From: Halichondria panicea
Taxonomy: Eukaryota > Porifera > Demospongiae > Suberitida > Halichondriidae
Length of the DNA stretch: 64,000 bases
Direction of reading: 5' to 3'
NCBI RefSeq assembly: GCF_963675165.1
Contig: NC_087388.1
Span: forward strand, 3,787,047 to 3,851,046
Shown piece after piece: positions 1 through 11,271 of this stretch. The notes beneath the pieces are model-generated. The model worked only from the letters and a program-made list of their open reading frames with translations. It was not told where the DNA came from and ran no database searches. Position 1 is the first letter of the stretch; each line of letters opens with the position of its first letter. The translations under genes and the position numbers were made by a program.

Positions 1-283
1 TCATACACTAAAATACTCAAACCACACTCTTGTAAAACGTCAATCAATGTTCCCCATGTAACAGGGAGTTTGCCTTTCCCACTCAGCCAATCCACTAGAA
101 TTCTATCAGCAACATCCATGGCTTGATAATGATAGCTCATTTCTAGAATATCAACGTCATTGGATCCTTTAAGCAAAAGTTGGCCCACTTTTCTGTAGTC
201 ACGGGCAATACCGGAGACGAAATCGATGGTTGTTCCAGTCCTCAGTTTGAAGCTACGAAGCTGTGTCATTTTAGGACGATCAT
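1..283 (-). CDS. Exon encoding death domain 2 (cut by window edge)
   Basis: The open frame runs off the left edge. After DDRPKMTQLRSFKLRTG the fold reads TIDFVSGIARDYRKVGQLLL, then DVDILEMSYHYQAMDVADRI and LVDWLSGKGKLPVTWGTLID, a typical death-domain core with the conserved helix-3/4 Trp. The preceding exon at 564-677 is a Pro/Thr-rich linker (GPPPLEMAAIPQYRTTTKT). The C-terminal end of the protein is outside the window. Confidence 0.75.
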
Positions 284-3200
284 CTACATGTATAAAAGAA
301 CACAAGCTAACTAGTGCAAGAATTAATGCCATAACATATATTATAGCAGTTGTGAAAAATAAAAATGCATGTACAGTACGTACTCCAGTGAAAGAGCTAA
401 GGAGTGGGAGATCTGACGAAGGTGAAGTATATACTATGAGCTATCATTATACATGCGCTCATAAGATGCACATACGATATACGAAAGTCATTGCTGATGC
501 TATAAGCATTATCCACACAAGAACTAGAAAAGATCAATGGAAAGTTATACTGCAATTGCATACCTCTAGTAATGATAGTGCCTGTTAGCTTGCCGGTGTA
601 GGCTGGCATTTGAGAGGGTATGGTTTTAGTAGTTGTACGATATTGTGGGATTGCAGCCATTTCAAGAGGTGGAGGACCTGTGCGGATCAAACATAAATGA
701 CAATAAAAATGTACATTCTATACAAGTAGGACGTTGTATTACAGTCATAATGAGTCCTTCCTCCTCTGGTAAACACTGCTCTACAATAGCTACTGTTGCC
801 CCCACCCCCAAATAACAGACATATTATTTTGCACTATCACACTCACCTTTCTTTTGCGGAACGACAAAGTAGAAAGCAGCAAGGGTAATTAGACCAACCA
901 ATGCAATACTGATGATAATACTACAACAGTAGCAGGTACAGTTTGTACATGTAGTGGACCGGGGTAACTCGTTTAGTTCTTGGCCTGCATTATAATTATA
1001 CATGGTATGATGCAAAAACAAAAATATTGATGATAGCTAAGGCCATCAAAAAGTGAAAAAAATGTCTTCTGGCAATAGCTTGTGCATGGGAGTACAAAGC
1101 AAAACACAGATACATGTAGCAATCATACAGAGCTCTGTGTTTGCATAATTATGTGTATGTACTACCGTATAACTAATTATCGGATGGACAACAAAAAAAT
1201 GGAAATTATCCGGGTATAATTGGAACATAATTATAAGAGCACGCGAAGTATCTGGAATAATTAGAACAAGTATGCAGCTGCATGCGAGCTAGTGTAAAAT
1301 TACAGCATCAAAGTGTCTGCTGTATTTGAAAATTGGCCAGTGTCCGGGATAATTAGAAGTGTCCGATAAATTAAAAAATATACGGTATACAGTTTATGTA
1401 GTACCTGGTAACATGTTAGCAGAGACCTCATTATCATTTCCATCCTGAACGTGATCTAATATAAAAGAAAAACTATAGGTGTATGGAATGTGTTATAACA
1501 CGGGCACGAGGAATATAATAATATGGCATATATTGCACTGAAGCACGAGGGCTGAGTGCAATAATTATATGCCATGCATCCCGAGTGCACGTGTTATAAC
1601 TAGATTATATCCCAAGGGGATAGGAACTGTCTTAGTAACACAATAAATAGAACTGCACAAAAAATGACAGAGACAACCGTATCTGCAGCGTATAAGATTG
1701 GCATGGACCAACGAATGGCTTGACACAAATTGTTGTTGCAAAACAGCCCCACCCCACTATACTGCTGCTGCAAAAACAGCTCCACCAATGCACCACTGCT
1801 GCTCGACGGCCAGTCTACCTCAGCTCACAAACAAGCCAAAGAAGCTCACCTCTACACTGCTGCAACACAACTCAAGCCCCCAGCAAAAAGAGTCCCTTCT
1901 AGATGTTTAGTGAGAAGCAGAATTGAAGGACTATCATTCACGAGGACTAGGAACAAAGAATCTTCCACTAAATGATTTTAAAACGTGCATGGTTGCAAAG
2001 AAGACATTCCAGCAGTGCTGAACATTAACAGTGTGCATGTTATTATGATGTCAGTCTAATGCCAGAGGGGCGTTTTGTGGTTAGTGCATTATGACTTTGT
2101 GGTTAGTGAATTATGCTTGCATATTGCACTTAGCAACAACGTAGCAACAGGATACAAACACTGGTATAGGCATTATATTAAACCACTAGCAACTTGTTGC
2201 TGCGAAACAGCCCCACTCCACTACCGCTTCTGCAAAAACAGCTCCACCAATGCACCACTGCTGCTTGACGGCCAGTCTACCTCAGCTCACAACCAAGCCA
2301 AGAAGCTCGCCTCTACACTACTGCAACACAGCTCAAGCACCCAGCAAAAAGAGTTGCTTCTACATTTGTAGATGCTTAGTGCAAAGCAGAATTGAAGGAC
2401 TTATCTATAAGCCATGACTAGGAACACAGAATATTCCACTATAAATGAACATTGGACAATTTTAATGTGCATGGTTGCATCCAGCAGTGCTGAACATTAA
2501 CAGTGTGCATGTTATTATGATGTCAGTCTAATGCCAGAGGTTTGTAGTTAGTGCATTTAGATTATGACTTTGTGGTTAGCGCATTATGACTTTGTAGTTA
2601 GTGGACGATTATGATTGGATATTGCTTAGCAACAATGTAGCAACGGGATATAAAGGATATAAACACTACAACCTCGATTATCCAGACACCTTGGTTCCAG
2701 AGGCAGGCCGGATAATCGAATAGATAAATCACGCCTTGATCCACCTAGATTCACCCACTTTATTGATAAACAGCAGTGCCACATGGTAAGCAGGCCTGTC
2801 TCCATAGTAACAGCTGCAACATGCATGCGCATTTAAGGGACACGCCCATTTTCTAAACAGAAAATTGCCAAGCCGGATAATCGAGGTTCCGGATAATGGA
2901 GGACCGAATAATCGAGGTTCTACTGTATAGGCATTACATTTAACCACTAGCAACTTTAGTGGCTTCTAACTACGAATAAGCAACATATTATTATACTTTC
3001 GTTCCCAGGCCGATTTTTCTTGTAACAGAACAAAAATCGGCACATATAAGAGCACGCGAAGTATCTGGAATAATTAGAACAAGTATGCAGCTGCATGCGA
3101 GCTAGTGTAAAATTACAGCATCAAAGTGTCTGCTGTATTTGAAAATTGGCCAGTGTCCGGGATAATTAGAAGTGTCCGATAAATTAAAAAATATACGGTA

Positions 3201-6200
3201 TACAGTTTATGTAGTACCTGGTAACATGTTAGCAGAGACCTCATTATCATTTCCATCCTGAACGTGATCTAATATAAAAGAAAAACTATAGGTGTATGGA
3301 ATGTGTTATAACACGGGCACGAGGAATATAATAATATGGCATATATTGCACTGAAGCACGAGGGCTGAGTGCAATAATTATATGCCATGCATCCCGAGTG
3401 CACGTGTTATAACTAGATTATATCCCAAGGGGATAGCAACTGTCTTAGTAACACAATAAATAGAACTGCACAAAAAATGACAGAGACAACCGTATCTGTA
3501 GCGTATAAGATTGGCATGGAACAACTGAACCAGATTTCGAACGCGTAATTATTCGAACGCGTAATTATAGTTACCATATTTACTTGATTAAACACCCATA
3601 GTAAAAGCTTTGTCTTTGGAAACACCCATCTTAACTAATTGCCCATGTATGGGGCGTGCGTGGTACTGTGGGTGGAGCTGAAGTAGCACGGGGAACCAGT
3701 TGCAAGCATGGCAGCATATGATAGTGCAGAGAGAGAATCCGACACAGAGGCGCCCATCTCGTTTAAACGCCCCACCCCCTCTACAGATGTTGCTAGGAGA
3801 TCGCCCGGACGTTTAATCAAGTAAATACGGTACTCCTTTGTGAATTCCACATAATGTAAGCCTGATCGCGTTTCTAACTATTGTACAAATTGCATGTGCA
3901 TGTTTTCTCCTACTCCTTTGCGAAAACTTGGATTTTTCACTCGAGAGTTTTGAAACCCAGTAGCTATTATCTATATACCACACCCCTCACCTCATTATTA
4001 ATAATGCAAGCGATTGATTGTTAACATAATTATTATGCGACATACATGCACATGACTGCACTAACCTTTACTCAACCTACAAATGTACTCAGCCACTACA
4101 CTGTTTCTGAAATCATCTAAGCACACCTCAACCAGCCGCCAATAGGTTGCCTTGGCAATATTGTTTCTCTTCCAAGTTTTCAGCACTTCTTTTAATTTGA
4201 ACGCAAGGCTGGCTCCAGGTTTAGTGGAAATCTCGGTTATTTGGATGTCTTTCAGACCTAGTGAAGTAGCGAGTTCCTCCAAATGAGAGAACTTTTGGGA
4301 AATTTTGTTTAAGTGCTTCTCTGAACACACACGGTTGAGATCGTTATCAGTAGCTCCGGTATAATCTTTGAGCTCCTTCAACAGTTGAGACGCATTCACA
4401 TCACTGCAAAAACATGGTGTAAGAGGGACAATTTTTAAATGTGGTTTAACTATTAATTTTAGTACAACAATTAATGCTATGCAACTTTGTTCACACAATG
4501 AATTGATGATAGGAAAATGTGTCTTACATGTAATCTAAAAACTCTTACATGTAAGATAAAGTAGTTTAAAACACTCTTAAGTACTATCGCCAAAAACTAG
4601 CTTTTATCCAGGTTGATTATTTTCACATCAATTGAAAGCCAGCACTTTTAGCCATTGCTGTTCTAACATTTTTTTGGGTATTAACCATGAAAGAGTTAGG
4701 TACTAATAATAGTAGGTACACGATAGCTAGACTACTGGACAGAGAGATACATCACTCACTCTTCAATGACGTCCCGAGGCATATTCTTACTGGGTGGTGT
4801 ATTTATAGGCTGTGTGTTCTGATAATTCACGGTTCCCGAGTCCTCACTCCCAGCAAGAGATCCCACCTCAGAGCCAAAATCTGTCCTTTCACCTATATGA
4901 TTAAAGATCACAATGACAATTAAGTTTGACATACATGTACGTGTGTGCACTTTAACCTCTGCTGCAGAGATTAAGTACATCCATACATTATACATGAAGA
5001 TTCCTTTAACCCACCACACATACAGTGGAAACCGGTACCCTAAAATGTGACTCCCAGCTGTTAGAGACATAGCCAATCAGGATAACTCAATAAACACATC
5101 ATAAAGTTGAGCTGTTCCACTCGATTTAGTGGAAGAACAGAACTATATATACATGTAAATGTAGATAAATCACTCACTAGCTAGGGTGCGCCTGTAGCAT
5201 TCACCATTCATACGACTATAATTATAAGACTCACCTTGAGCTTTCGCTAGAGAAGTATCTTCTGTCCTGCACATCATTTTGAGTAATCTTCTACCAGCTG
5301 TGGTTAACTCTAATTCATGATTATTAAGGCACTTTTGTGCTAATTCCAGTGTCCACTTGGGGCCAAGGCAAAGGCCTTCTTCTGCAAATGCATCAAAGGA
5401 ACAGTAGAAAACATCATACAAATGGCCACCCCATACAAATAACTGACCGCCCCAAAAAGAAATCTCGTTTATCAGTGTACAATTAGCATTATAATCGAAT
5501 GCAAGTAAAGGACGTACAGCTTGTAAAGCAAAGGACAGATTGGCTGCTCCCATATACAATATGTGTGCAAGTATTATTGTGTCCTTTGAATTAACGGAGC
5601 TCACACAAACTCTCACTTTGGCTGGTTTAACTCACATTGCAGGTTGGCCCAGGAATTACTGATAATTGGGCAAACCACAATGTACTTCATGAAATCATAC
5701 CACGAGTGATACTGACTAAATACACGCATGTAGTATGCTAAGTCCATGAGTTGTAGCACCCCGTGTTACAAAATTAATACAAAACAGAGTACAGTCCACC
5801 AGAGTCAGGTAACATCTTAGAACATAACCTCGCTTCGCTCGGAATTAGAAGAAAGATGGTAACCGAGAGCGCAGGCTACACTTAACCCATTAAGTCTGAA
5901 GTGATATAGATCTATCGTCTTTGTTCTAATTACAGAACCACTTCAATGGAAGAACCAACTGTCAGTTTTAATTTTTTGTTCTATTTATGAACCATAATTA
6001 CAGTGGAACCTCCCATAACGGACCCTCCCACTAGAGGACAACCTCTTTATAGCTATGGCACGGATTGAAAGTACACAGAAAAAACCTCCCACAAGCGGAC
6101 CTTCTTGATTCCGGACAGAGGACAAGCTTCGTGCTCCCCAACTGACCAACTCTGTGCAAAACTGCCTCTTATAACGGAAACTACACCCACATTTTATGTC

Positions 6201-8638
6201 CAATATGGTAGAGGTCGTTTGCAATGTTATTGCAATTATACAGTAGACTCGTTAATCCGGTCACCCTTGGGACCATGCAGCTTGGCCGGAATAGCGAGGT
6301 GGCTGTATTTCAGGAAATAGCTGCGGCTTAAAAACGACCTTACCTCGAATCTAATGACTAATTTTGCGGATATGCCTCGAGGATAATGAATCATTCTGCT
6401 CTCTATTTAAGTGTAATTAATTTTATTTGCCAAACTACACCCAACACATCATATCGGGCCGTAATAAACACATAAAATTACATTGAAAACCTTGTTCAGG
6501 GCAGCCAGAACTGGCCAGTATACGGAATAGCGAGTGGCCGTTACTTCAGGGTGAGTTTTGTGCAGTAAACATCTAGCTAGCATTCCGTGCCAAAACCAAA
6601 TGGCCGGTATATCGAGGTGGCCGTACTTTAGAGGGCCGGAATAGCGAGAGTCTACCGTACTGCCATTCTCTGGCAACTGCAAAGAACAGGGCTCGAAATT
6701 ACAGTCCGACACCTGACAAAATCCGGTCATTATGTGCACATGTTCGATCATTGCACGTGTTAGCCAGACATTTGTTGGAGCACATGTCAGAGCTAGCCAG
6801 AGATCGCTATAGGGGTTAGCTAGAATAGCACTAGTAAGAGCGTTCTAGTAACTCAGAACATAGAAGTCTACTCTATCAATTCTCAATAATAATTTTAATG
6901 TAGACTACCGTATTATTAATAGTATTCTAGAACGTTTTGCGAGCAACAAACATTTGCGAACTTTGTGAGGGTTGATCAATTCTCAACAATAAAATCCACA
7001 AACCTAAAATGATTACATAATAGTTAGACACTGTTTAGGAAGTTTCTACGTGATTTAGAAGCCCAAAGGGCGTTCTGTAGAATCCCGAACGCAGTGAGGG
7101 TTCTACTAGCCCTGAGGGCTTCTAAATCACGTGGAAACTTCCTAAACAGTGTCTAAGCATTTTAGATCATAGCAACAACGCTCATACGCCTGACAACAAT
7201 GGTTTGAACGCACAAACAATGGATTCTGAGCCTCCTCCGGTGCCGAACGCTTTCTTGAGTTCGCCTATTATGGTTTCTAGAACTACTGAGACCCAGCCCA
7301 CATCCTTCCCTGCTTCCTTCCAAACCAGCCACACCTCCAGCTCTGTCTTTGCAGCAACCAGCCCCACCTCCATTTTCTGCTGCAGCAACCAGCCCCACCT
7401 TCCTATCTGCTCTCTCTGACCTGCAAGACGAAGAGTTCGTAGACTATTTGCTCTCCTCCACAGCCGGCCAGTGAGAACCTACTTATACTGCTCCAGTGGC
7501 AAAGAAAGCAAGAAAATTCGCTTCCCCAAAGTCAAGTAAAGAAGTAGAACAAGCAAGAAAGGAAACAATACCAAAGAAACACTCATTGTCATCAAGTATT
7601 GCTTATTATTATGTACTTTTATTATGGTTATTATCTTATCTTGATCAAATCTTTGCTACATGATTTTCTATTGAAGTACATGATTTTCTAAGTAAGTACA
7701 GTAGAACCTCGATTATCTGGACACCTTGGTTCCAGAAGCAGGCCGGATAAGTGAATATGCCGGATAATCGAATAGATAAACCACGCCTTGATCCACCCAC
7801 TTTATTGATGAACAGCAGTGCCACATGTTGTCTGCGCATGCGCAAAAGAAAAGCAGGCATGTCTCCATGGTAACAGCTGCAACGCGCATGCGCATTTTAG
7901 GGACACGCCCATTTTCTGAATTATGTAATCTGATTAAAAAGAAAACTGCCAAGCCGGATAATCGAGGTTCCGGATAATCGAGGGCCGGATAATCGAGGTT
8001 CTACTGTACATGATTTTCTAAATTGGATAGAACATTTCCTCTAACCAATCAGATTGCAGTATTTATGACAAACATGATCTAATAGTAAATACACACGATC
8101 CTTGCCAGAACGCAATAGTTAGATCGCAAAGGGTCAACTTTTCTGCCTTACGTCAGGTCAAATTCCCCCCTAATGGGGAAGGATTCTGTGTTCAAATCCC
8201 CCAGTCAACAGAGGATTTTTGAGCCCCAAGCAGTTGCACACATCAAAACAGGTTATAAAAGCAGTCTTTACTACGCAAAGCCAGGTCAAATCCCCCAGTA
8301 TGGGGCCAACATTTCAGGTCAAATTAGAGTCAAATTCCCCCGTATGTCCCGGGGGGGGGGGGTAGTGGGGCAACACATTGATACCGTAAACGTTCTAATT
8401 ATAGAACCAGTAAAAAATAATTATTTTTCTAGAAACAATGTACCAAAAAAAAGACCGAGGCTGGTTCTATAATTGGAACGCTTACGGTAGGTGCATTAGA
8501 ACAAAGACGTAGACGGTACTGTCCTATATTAAATTAATCACCTGAAAGCAATCTGCTGTCCTGATCAGTGAAGCCTTTAGTTTTAAGCCACTCAAAACCG
8601 GTGAGGTTGGTGTCTTCGGTGTCACTATAGAGAGCCAT
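1..8638 (-). CDS. Death domain - TM - death domain membrane protein, multi-exon, 3' end outside window
   Basis: Hand-built model on the minus strand. Coding exons in order are 8638-8542, 5621-5235, 4892-4760, 4403-4066, 3268-3218, 1455-1405, 984-847, 677-564 and 283-1 (open at the window edge). Every junction has GT/AG ends and all intron phases agree (1,1,2,1,1,1,1,1), so I treat it as one gene. Protein order is a start exon MALYSDTEDTNLTGFEW..., a 129-residue region I cannot name, an acidic Ser/Thr-rich linker, death domain 1, a 17-residue exon present twice, one TM helix, a Pro/Thr linker, and death domain 2. No signal peptide is visible. Death domains normally self-associate in apoptosis or innate-immune signalling in the cytosol, so having one on each side of a single TM is odd. 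It is either a topology puzzle or two genes read as one. Transcript evidence would settle this. Confidence 0.72.
847..984 (-). CDS. Transmembrane exon of death-domain gene
   Basis: The 138-bp exon has acceptor ataatgcag and donor GTGAGT. It encodes a Cys cluster (CTNCTCYCC) followed by a hydrophobic run of about 22 residues (SIIISIALVGLITLAAFYFV) and then a PQKK stop-transfer. It is a single-pass TM helix. The Cys residues at the membrane edge could be palmitoylation sites, by inference. Confidence 0.7.
1163..1387. mobile_element. MITE, TIR taccgtata..., inside intron
   Basis: Terminal inverted repeats start taccgtataactaattatc at 1163 and end with the mirror ...tatacggta at 1387. The element is about 225 bp with no coding capacity. 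Its right half is also part of the 476-bp repeat copied at 3045. Confidence 0.5.
1405..1455 (-). CDS. Duplicated 51-bp exon, copy 2
   Basis: Second copy of the linker exon, with acceptor attag and donor GTACTA. Its sequence matches copy 1 at 3218-3268. It sits immediately upstream, in gene direction, of the TM exon. Confidence 0.55.
1491..1600. repeat. Hairpin repeat, also at 3304-3413
   Basis: Imperfect palindrome bounded by gttataacacg and cgtgttataac, with inner arms atatggcatat / atatgccat. It looks like a small fold-back MITE. A diverged relative occurs near 42220-42300. Confidence 0.5.
1728..2620. repeat. Two diverged tandem units of about 430 bp
   Basis: Units near 1728-2120 and 2190-2620 share blocks such as aaaaacagctccaccaatgc, cacagctcaag..cagcaaaaagag, and a tail cagtgtgcatgttattatga. 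Short Pro/Thr/Gln-rich plus-strand frames run through both but differ in length and are not credible genes. A related Pro-rich stretch occurs at 7300-7470. Confidence 0.55.
2668..2925. mobile_element. Pogo/Tc1-like MITE, TA target
   Basis: The right end reads ggttctactg followed by TA. The left end is a degenerate acctcgattatcc. The interior contains cggataatcg repeats. It is related to the cleaner copy at 7699-8006. It is non-coding and about 260 bp long. Confidence 0.6.
3045..3520. repeat. 476-bp direct repeat, copy 2
   Basis: Second copy of 1232-1707. It lies 1.8 kb away in the same orientation, within the same gene. Confidence 0.85.
3218..3268 (-). CDS. Duplicated 51-bp exon, copy 1
   Basis: This 51-bp phase 1-1 exon encodes HVQDGNDNEVSANMLP plus split codons. 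It is identical to the exon at 1405-1455 and lies inside a 476-bp direct repeat (3045-3520 against 1232-1707). Because both ends are in the same phase, including one or two copies keeps the frame. The transcript could therefore carry 17 or 34 linker residues before the TM segment. Whether both are spliced in is unknown. Confidence 0.55.
3572..3832. mobile_element. MITE, 22-bp TIR
   Basis: Left end taccatatttacttgattaa at 3572 and right end its mirror ttaatcaagtaaatacggta at 3832, flanked by TA. It is about 260 bp, non-coding, and sits in an intron of the death-domain gene. Confidence 0.6.
4066..4403 (-). CDS. Exon encoding death domain 1
   Basis: The 338-bp exon encodes about 112 residues. 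The second half has the death-fold pattern: HLNKISQKFSHLEELATSLG, then an acidic turn, then AFKLKEVLKTWKRNN and ATYWRLVEVCLDDFRNSVVA. The Trp of helix 3-4 and the final hydrophobic helix are in place. A small 133-bp exon at 4892-4760 precedes it and encodes a Ser/Asp/Glu-rich linker (ERTDFGSEVGSLAGSEDSG). The domain is complete, with no stops or shifts. Confidence 0.75.
5235..5621 (-). CDS. Exon 2 of death-domain gene, unrecognised domain
   Basis: This 387-bp exon has acceptor ..aaaccag and donor GTGAGT. It encodes about 129 residues rich in Leu, Phe, Trp and Cys, including ISFWGGQLFVWGGHLYDVFY and CLGPKWTLELAQKCLNNHEL. I do not recognise a family. It is not an obvious TM segment and may be an N-terminal helical domain such as a CARD- or DED-like fold. 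That is only a guess from its position before a death domain. The GTG-started reading of this frame is not a real start. Confidence 0.6.
6001..6215. mobile_element. Half-MITE with cagtggaacctcccataacg end
   Basis: One terminal repeat, cagtggaacctcccataacg, is clear at 6001. No mirror end is found before the next element at 6241. It is probably truncated. Confidence 0.35.
6241..6657. mobile_element. MITE, TIR cagtagact..., TA target
   Basis: Left cagtagactcgttaatccgg and right ccggaatagcgagagtctac, flanked by TA. About 417 bp, non-coding. It is the same family as the element at 33174-36091 and serves as the uninterrupted reference for the LINE insertion there. Confidence 0.65.
7024..7156. mobile_element. 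133-bp hairpin MITE
   Basis: Arms of about 42 bp. ttagacactgtttaggaagt at the left is mirrored by acttcctaaacagtgtctaa at the right, leaving a loop of about 50 bp. It lies in the 2.9-kb first intron of the death-domain gene. Confidence 0.65.
7160..7560 (+). other. Pro/Ser-rich plus-strand open stretch, uncertain
   Basis: A plus-strand frame ends ...SALSDLQDEEFVDYLLSS and TAGQ stop near 7472. It could be the last exon of an unknown gene, with possible acceptors at ttctag or ttgcag. Nearby repeat units at 1740-2370 share the Pro/Gln-rich flavour, so it may instead be part of a repeat. I do not call a gene. Confidence 0.2.
7699..8006. mobile_element. Pogo/Tc1-like MITE, TA target
   Basis: TIR cagtagaacctcgattatc at 7699 and its mirror ending ttctactg at 8006, flanked by TA on both sides. 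It is 308 bp and non-coding, and contains the gcgcatgcgcattt block. A right-end fragment of the family is present in both large duplicates (26050-26134 and 59087-59177). Confidence 0.7.
8382..8489. mobile_element. 108-bp hairpin MITE
   Basis: taccgtaaacgttctaatta at the left is mirrored by aattggaacgcttacggta at the right. Non-coding. It is preceded by a poly-G run at about 8350-8362 and a low-complexity stretch with repeated ggtcaaatcccccagt. Confidence 0.6.
8542..8638 (-). CDS. First coding exon of the death-domain gene
   Basis: ATG at 8638 opens 32 codons plus one base, then a GTGATT donor. The peptide begins MALYSDTEDTNLTGFEWLKT. The single trailing base G joins to CC at the acceptor at 5622 to give an in-frame Ala codon, which is why I attach it to the next exon 2.9 kb away. 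The first exon is inferred from reading frame, donor and phase only. No promoter motif was recognised. Confidence 0.55.
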
Positions 8639-8727
8639 GCATTGCAGCCAGGTCTAAGTCTCATGAATCAGCCCTTCCGATCCTAGGACTAGGGTTAACC
8701 CCCTTCTTCCCTGGCCTAGAGGGGTGC

Positions 8728-8925
8728 GACCGTATAATTATATAGCGGGTAATTTTCGGGGGACAAAATATTCGTGGTTCAGCAATATTGAGACATTTCG
8801 TGGATAATATTTTCGTGGTTGGAGCTTGGATTGTAGGTAAAGGTAGGCAAGGTCGCTTCATTCGTGGGTAAAATATTCATGGTCAGACCCAACCACGAAA
8901 ACCACGAATATTTTGCCCCACGACA
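8728..8925. mobile_element. Degenerate ttttcgtgg-type MITE
   Basis: The left part ccgtataattatatagcggg and internal ttcgtggttgg / ccaaccacgaaaa repeats form an imperfect inverted repeat. Relatives occur at 17246-17300 and, with clean ends, at 42670-42857. Confidence 0.45.
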
Positions 8926-8941
8926 GCTATAGCTCATACAG

Positions 8942-8997
8942 TAGCCCCGATCCCAGCCCCTCTCTTCTCAACTGAGAGCGGCCTGGAATCGAGGCTA
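8942..8997. mobile_element. 56-bp palindromic mini-element, 9-bp TSD
   Basis: Begins tagccccgatcccag and ends ctggaatcgaggcta. It is flanked by the direct repeat ctcatacag at 8933-8941 and 8998-9006. It has no coding capacity. It belongs to the TAGCCTCGA family described in the findings. Confidence 0.7.
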
Positions 8998-9357
8998 CTC
9001 ATACAGTAGCCTCTACGTACGTACTCTTGCGAGGGAGGGAGGGAACGTCTGGTCACTACTGTTTAGTTATTTTCCTTACATAATTACTATGTGACTCTCA
9101 GCATATCCCCCTACAGAAGAAACGGTAGGTTGTGTCTGATGATCGATTTTTTTGTCTGTTCTTACAGTTTATCAGACACTAGCACATTTTCAGCTCTTGA
9201 AGACTTAGTACTAGTTGATATTTATCAATTCTTTTTGCATACATTCATAGTAACACATGCTTGATCAGATGGTGCAAAAGAAATTTTTTTATCACTGCTT
9301 GTTTCCTTAGAATGAGTGTCTGAACATGCATTGTGTCTGAATATAGATGCCTTACTC
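8998..9357. other. Intergenic, nothing recognised
   Basis: AT-rich sequence between the start of the death-domain gene and the left edge of duplicate A. I see no credible ORF or repeat apart from the flanking mini-element. Confidence 0.5.
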
Positions 9358-10224
9358 TAGTACATCTAGATCTAGATCTAGTGTATTCTAGCTTGTAATT
9401 GTACATGATCGATATCTCCGGGGCATGAGAGTGGGAAATGTTATTTATTTATATAGTGCTAACGATTAGAAAATATTATTTTAGACACTGCATCATTAAT
9501 ATGGAGGTAGCGATAATAATTATTAAAAGACCCCGAAATTATTATTATACAGATTATTATGATTGACTTGTTGTCAATCGGCATAATTATATATTTACCT
9601 CCCTAATTACATGTACTATAATTATTATGAATGGTAGCAGGAGTGCTAGTATCAATTACAGAAACAGAGATTAGATTAATGTCGAACACGTGGGTGGCCT
9701 GCAAAATTATAATCACGGTGCTTTTATATTTCACCTAATAAGTATGTGCATTGTGCTGGAATCATGCGCTGATTCTGCAGAAGAGAGGGAATTATTCAGT
9801 GCGATTTCTATAGGTGGGTGGTGGGTTACGTGGAACTGTATGGACCGGACCGAACACAGTATACTGATATACCAATGAGTTTGTGAAGACATAAAGTGCC
9901 CTTTGATAAAATTATAAGGCACAGATAGCAAAATCCTCAAGAAGAATCAAGTTTGAGCAATTAACTCCTTCTAACAGAAGATGTGACTGACTGTACAAAT
10001 TTTGCCATACACATCACTATGATAAAAATAAAAATAAAAGGAGGATGATATTAATGATGATAGTACTGATAGTATACGCTCAGTTATGTGATTGAAAGAC
10101 ATGAAATAACAACTTAGTTCTTAACTCGGTTTCATATACAATATTGTTCGTCTCTGTTGCATAATTATAATTACCCTACTGACTATATTATTAATTTTAC
10201 AGTCTTGGTATCTGTATATATATA
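9358..10224. other. 3' flank of protease gene A
   Basis: Non-coding AT-rich flank shared with 36094-36941. No gene is recognised. The B counterpart contains an extra completed palindrome at 36217-36294. Confidence 0.5.
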
Positions 10225-11271
10225 CTATGGAGTAATCTTAAACTTGATCAATCGTGGGATTGCTCTTCTACATCCAGAGTTGAATGGTCTGATCACAAGA
10301 CTGTGCATGCCAGGAGATAGTCCAAAACTTGAGAATCCTTCAGATGAAGTGCCTATGGAAACAGAATTATTGCAAACATGTATATAATCTATACTTTCGT
10401 TATAGTACACAAGAAGGCTGGTTGAAGTGCTCTCCTTGGATGAACAGAGTGTAGTATAAAACTGGGCTAACTAATCTCGCACACAGTCAAGGCCATGCAT
10501 ATTCTTAGATTGCAGTTCTGTATGCACTGCACTGTGCTTTGCAGCTCACGTGGAAGTTTGGGGAAAATAATGGTAAAATTGAGATAAGTGCAACGTATGT
10601 GGAAAAATACAAGTGTTAGTGCAATATTGCGGCTATTATACATGTATCTGAAACTCACAAGATATTGGGATTTGATTGTCCAGAGTGCATACGAATTTTT
10701 TGTTTTGCTCGTTATTTGGACCAGTTCCTTGCCACTCAACAAACACAGAGTCTCCAGTAATAGTGATTCCATTGTTAATGAGGTGGAGCCAACAGTTACT
10801 TATTGAATCTGTCGAAATTAGATGAAGTGAGTCCAGGGTTTAATTTAGTTGGGCCCTCTTGGGATTTGACTTTTACAACACAAAGCATCTCCTGAGAATG
10901 CACTAGGGGCGACCCAAACAGCCTAGAAAACAAAATGTTCTGTGGCAGCATGCCCTTAAGGATAAATAGCTGTGTGCACAATACGTATACAATCGAAGAA
11001 TTGCCTGAAACTGCACAAAGTGCGATCTCAGACAGCCTAAATACCTAATTATTTTAACGGGCATTATTTCTGTAAAATCGTATAGTTACTCGTTGAACAC
11101 ACCACCTCACTTTTAGTTTTGTATTAATTATTACCTATAGCTTGCACTTACCTAATCTAAAAGTCCTGCTGAAATCCATGATGATATCAGCAGGGCCTTT
11201 ACTGCTCACAGTGAATGTGAACTTTTTTCTTCGTAATGACCCTAGACTCCCAACATATATACCAGATGTAC
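10225..11271 (-). CDS. C-terminal beta-sandwich exons, copy A (frameshifted)
   Basis: Exons are 11271-11152 (TSGIYVGSLGSLRRKKFTFT), a 25-bp microexon 11069-11045, 10922-10659 and the stop-containing exon 10352-10225. The last two together resemble modules of the type F-x-C-x-LD...GxH-S-L-x-(I/V)-R, with FVCTLDNQIPISC and LSPGMHSLVIRP. Relative to copy B, this copy has 4 extra bases near 10822-10829, giving a TAA at about 10803, but it lacks a 4-base insertion present in B further on. Exon lengths in both copies are 264 bp. Confidence 0.6.

Larger units (their letters stand above)
1232..1707. repeat. 476-bp direct repeat, copy 1
   Basis: Matches 3045-3520 over 476 bp with equal length and only two substitutions that I noticed (around 1624 and 1686). 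It carries a 51-bp coding exon and a hairpin at 1491-1600. The near identity points to a recent duplication or gene conversion. Confidence 0.85.

Noticed and set aside
5170..5616. ORF read as starting at 5616
   Set aside because: The start is GTG inside an exon. The true upstream boundary is an acceptor at 5622 that joins in phase to the ATG exon at 8638.
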